DNA of 50,997 bases, from positions 1-50,997 of the forward strand of contig URNP01000010.1 in NCBI GenBank assembly GCA_900549225.1. The letters are read 5' to 3'. This document shows, piece by piece, positions 50,923 to 50,997 of this stretch; the first letter of the stretch is position 1, and every line of letters begins with the position of its first letter. Origin of the DNA: an uncultured Eubacteriales bacterium. Its GTDB lineage: Bacteria > Bacillota > Clostridia > Christensenellales > CAG-917. A program made the position numbers and the translations under genes. The notes under the pieces are model-generated. The model made no database searches. It was given only the letters and a program-made list of their open reading frames with translations, and had not been told where the DNA came from.

Positions 50923-50997
50923 AACGCACTATTTGGCGAATAACTTTGTCAGAGCCACTCTCATAAACAGTCACGTACGGCAAGTACGCTCCTGTCT
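50921..50997 (+). repeat. R element, copy 4 (cut by window end)
   Basis: Left arm AAAACGCACTATTTGGCG starts in the TAA stop, followed by AATAACTTTGTCAG. An inner stem CGTAC/GTACG around GGCAA (about 50973-50987) is flanked by ACAG/CTGT. The right end lies beyond the window. Confidence 0.65.

Overview
The window looks like chromosome of a spore-forming member of the Bacillota, most likely an uncultured gut Clostridia. Evidence is the mix of yyaC and yaaT (sporulation genes), strong purine-rich ribosome binding sites, sigma-A type promoters (TTGNNN N17 TATAAT), a tmk-holB-yaaT cluster, and clostridial types of cysE-cysS, leuS, serS and ftsH. Base composition is near half G+C. No rRNA, tRNA, CRISPR array, prophage or intact transposase is visible.

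Layout. 0.1-2.0 kb: an ABC-F ATPase. 2.3-7.1 kb (minus): a CvpA-like membrane protein and a 1,337-residue membrane-anchored protein built from a helical repeat. 7.4-9.7 kb (minus): YyaC with a candidate sigma-F promoter, and a VanZ-domain protein with an Ig-like ectodomain. 9.9 kb: a small membrane protein. 10.2-22.2 kb (minus): a probable operon of ABC ATPase, ABC permease, a secreted beta-helix protein and a giant MBG-repeat lipoprotein. 23.0-28.4 kb (plus): ftsH, cysE, cysS and an esterase-like hydrolase with a coiled-coil extension. 28.5-36.7 kb (mostly minus): dut, a U32 peptidase, a phosphoribosyltransferase, ung with a UPF0291 gene, yaaT-holB-tmk, and a GH5 lipoprotein. 36.9-42.1 kb (plus): leuS, serS and an M28-type membrane peptidase. 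42.7-51.0 kb: a 59-residue conserved peptide gene, a TetR regulator next to a MacB-type ATPase-permease, a DUF2804 protein, a ferritin-like protein and a bPH2 membrane protein.

The most unusual signal is not a protein. Four intergenic regions carry related, highly structured elements (here called R) that start exactly at the TAA stop codon of the upstream plus-strand gene (ends at 32256, 42131, 46697, 50922). They keep the same nested stems while the paired bases change together, and the outer arms act as terminal inverted repeats. Two of these regions also hold a second structured element (S), which ends 8-10 bp from the stop codon of the converging minus-strand gene. A piece of S seems to open the window. 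Together R and S fill convergent intergenic spaces, which suggests either a MITE-like family or a conserved structured 3' element.

Other points: three genes whose -10 elements sit directly against the start codon (possible leaderless mRNAs), a base-composition switch inside the giant lipoprotein gene at a domain boundary, and a 40-codon Lys/Cys-rich peptide gene with a sporulation-type promoter candidate. All assignments come from reading the sequence; no searches were run.
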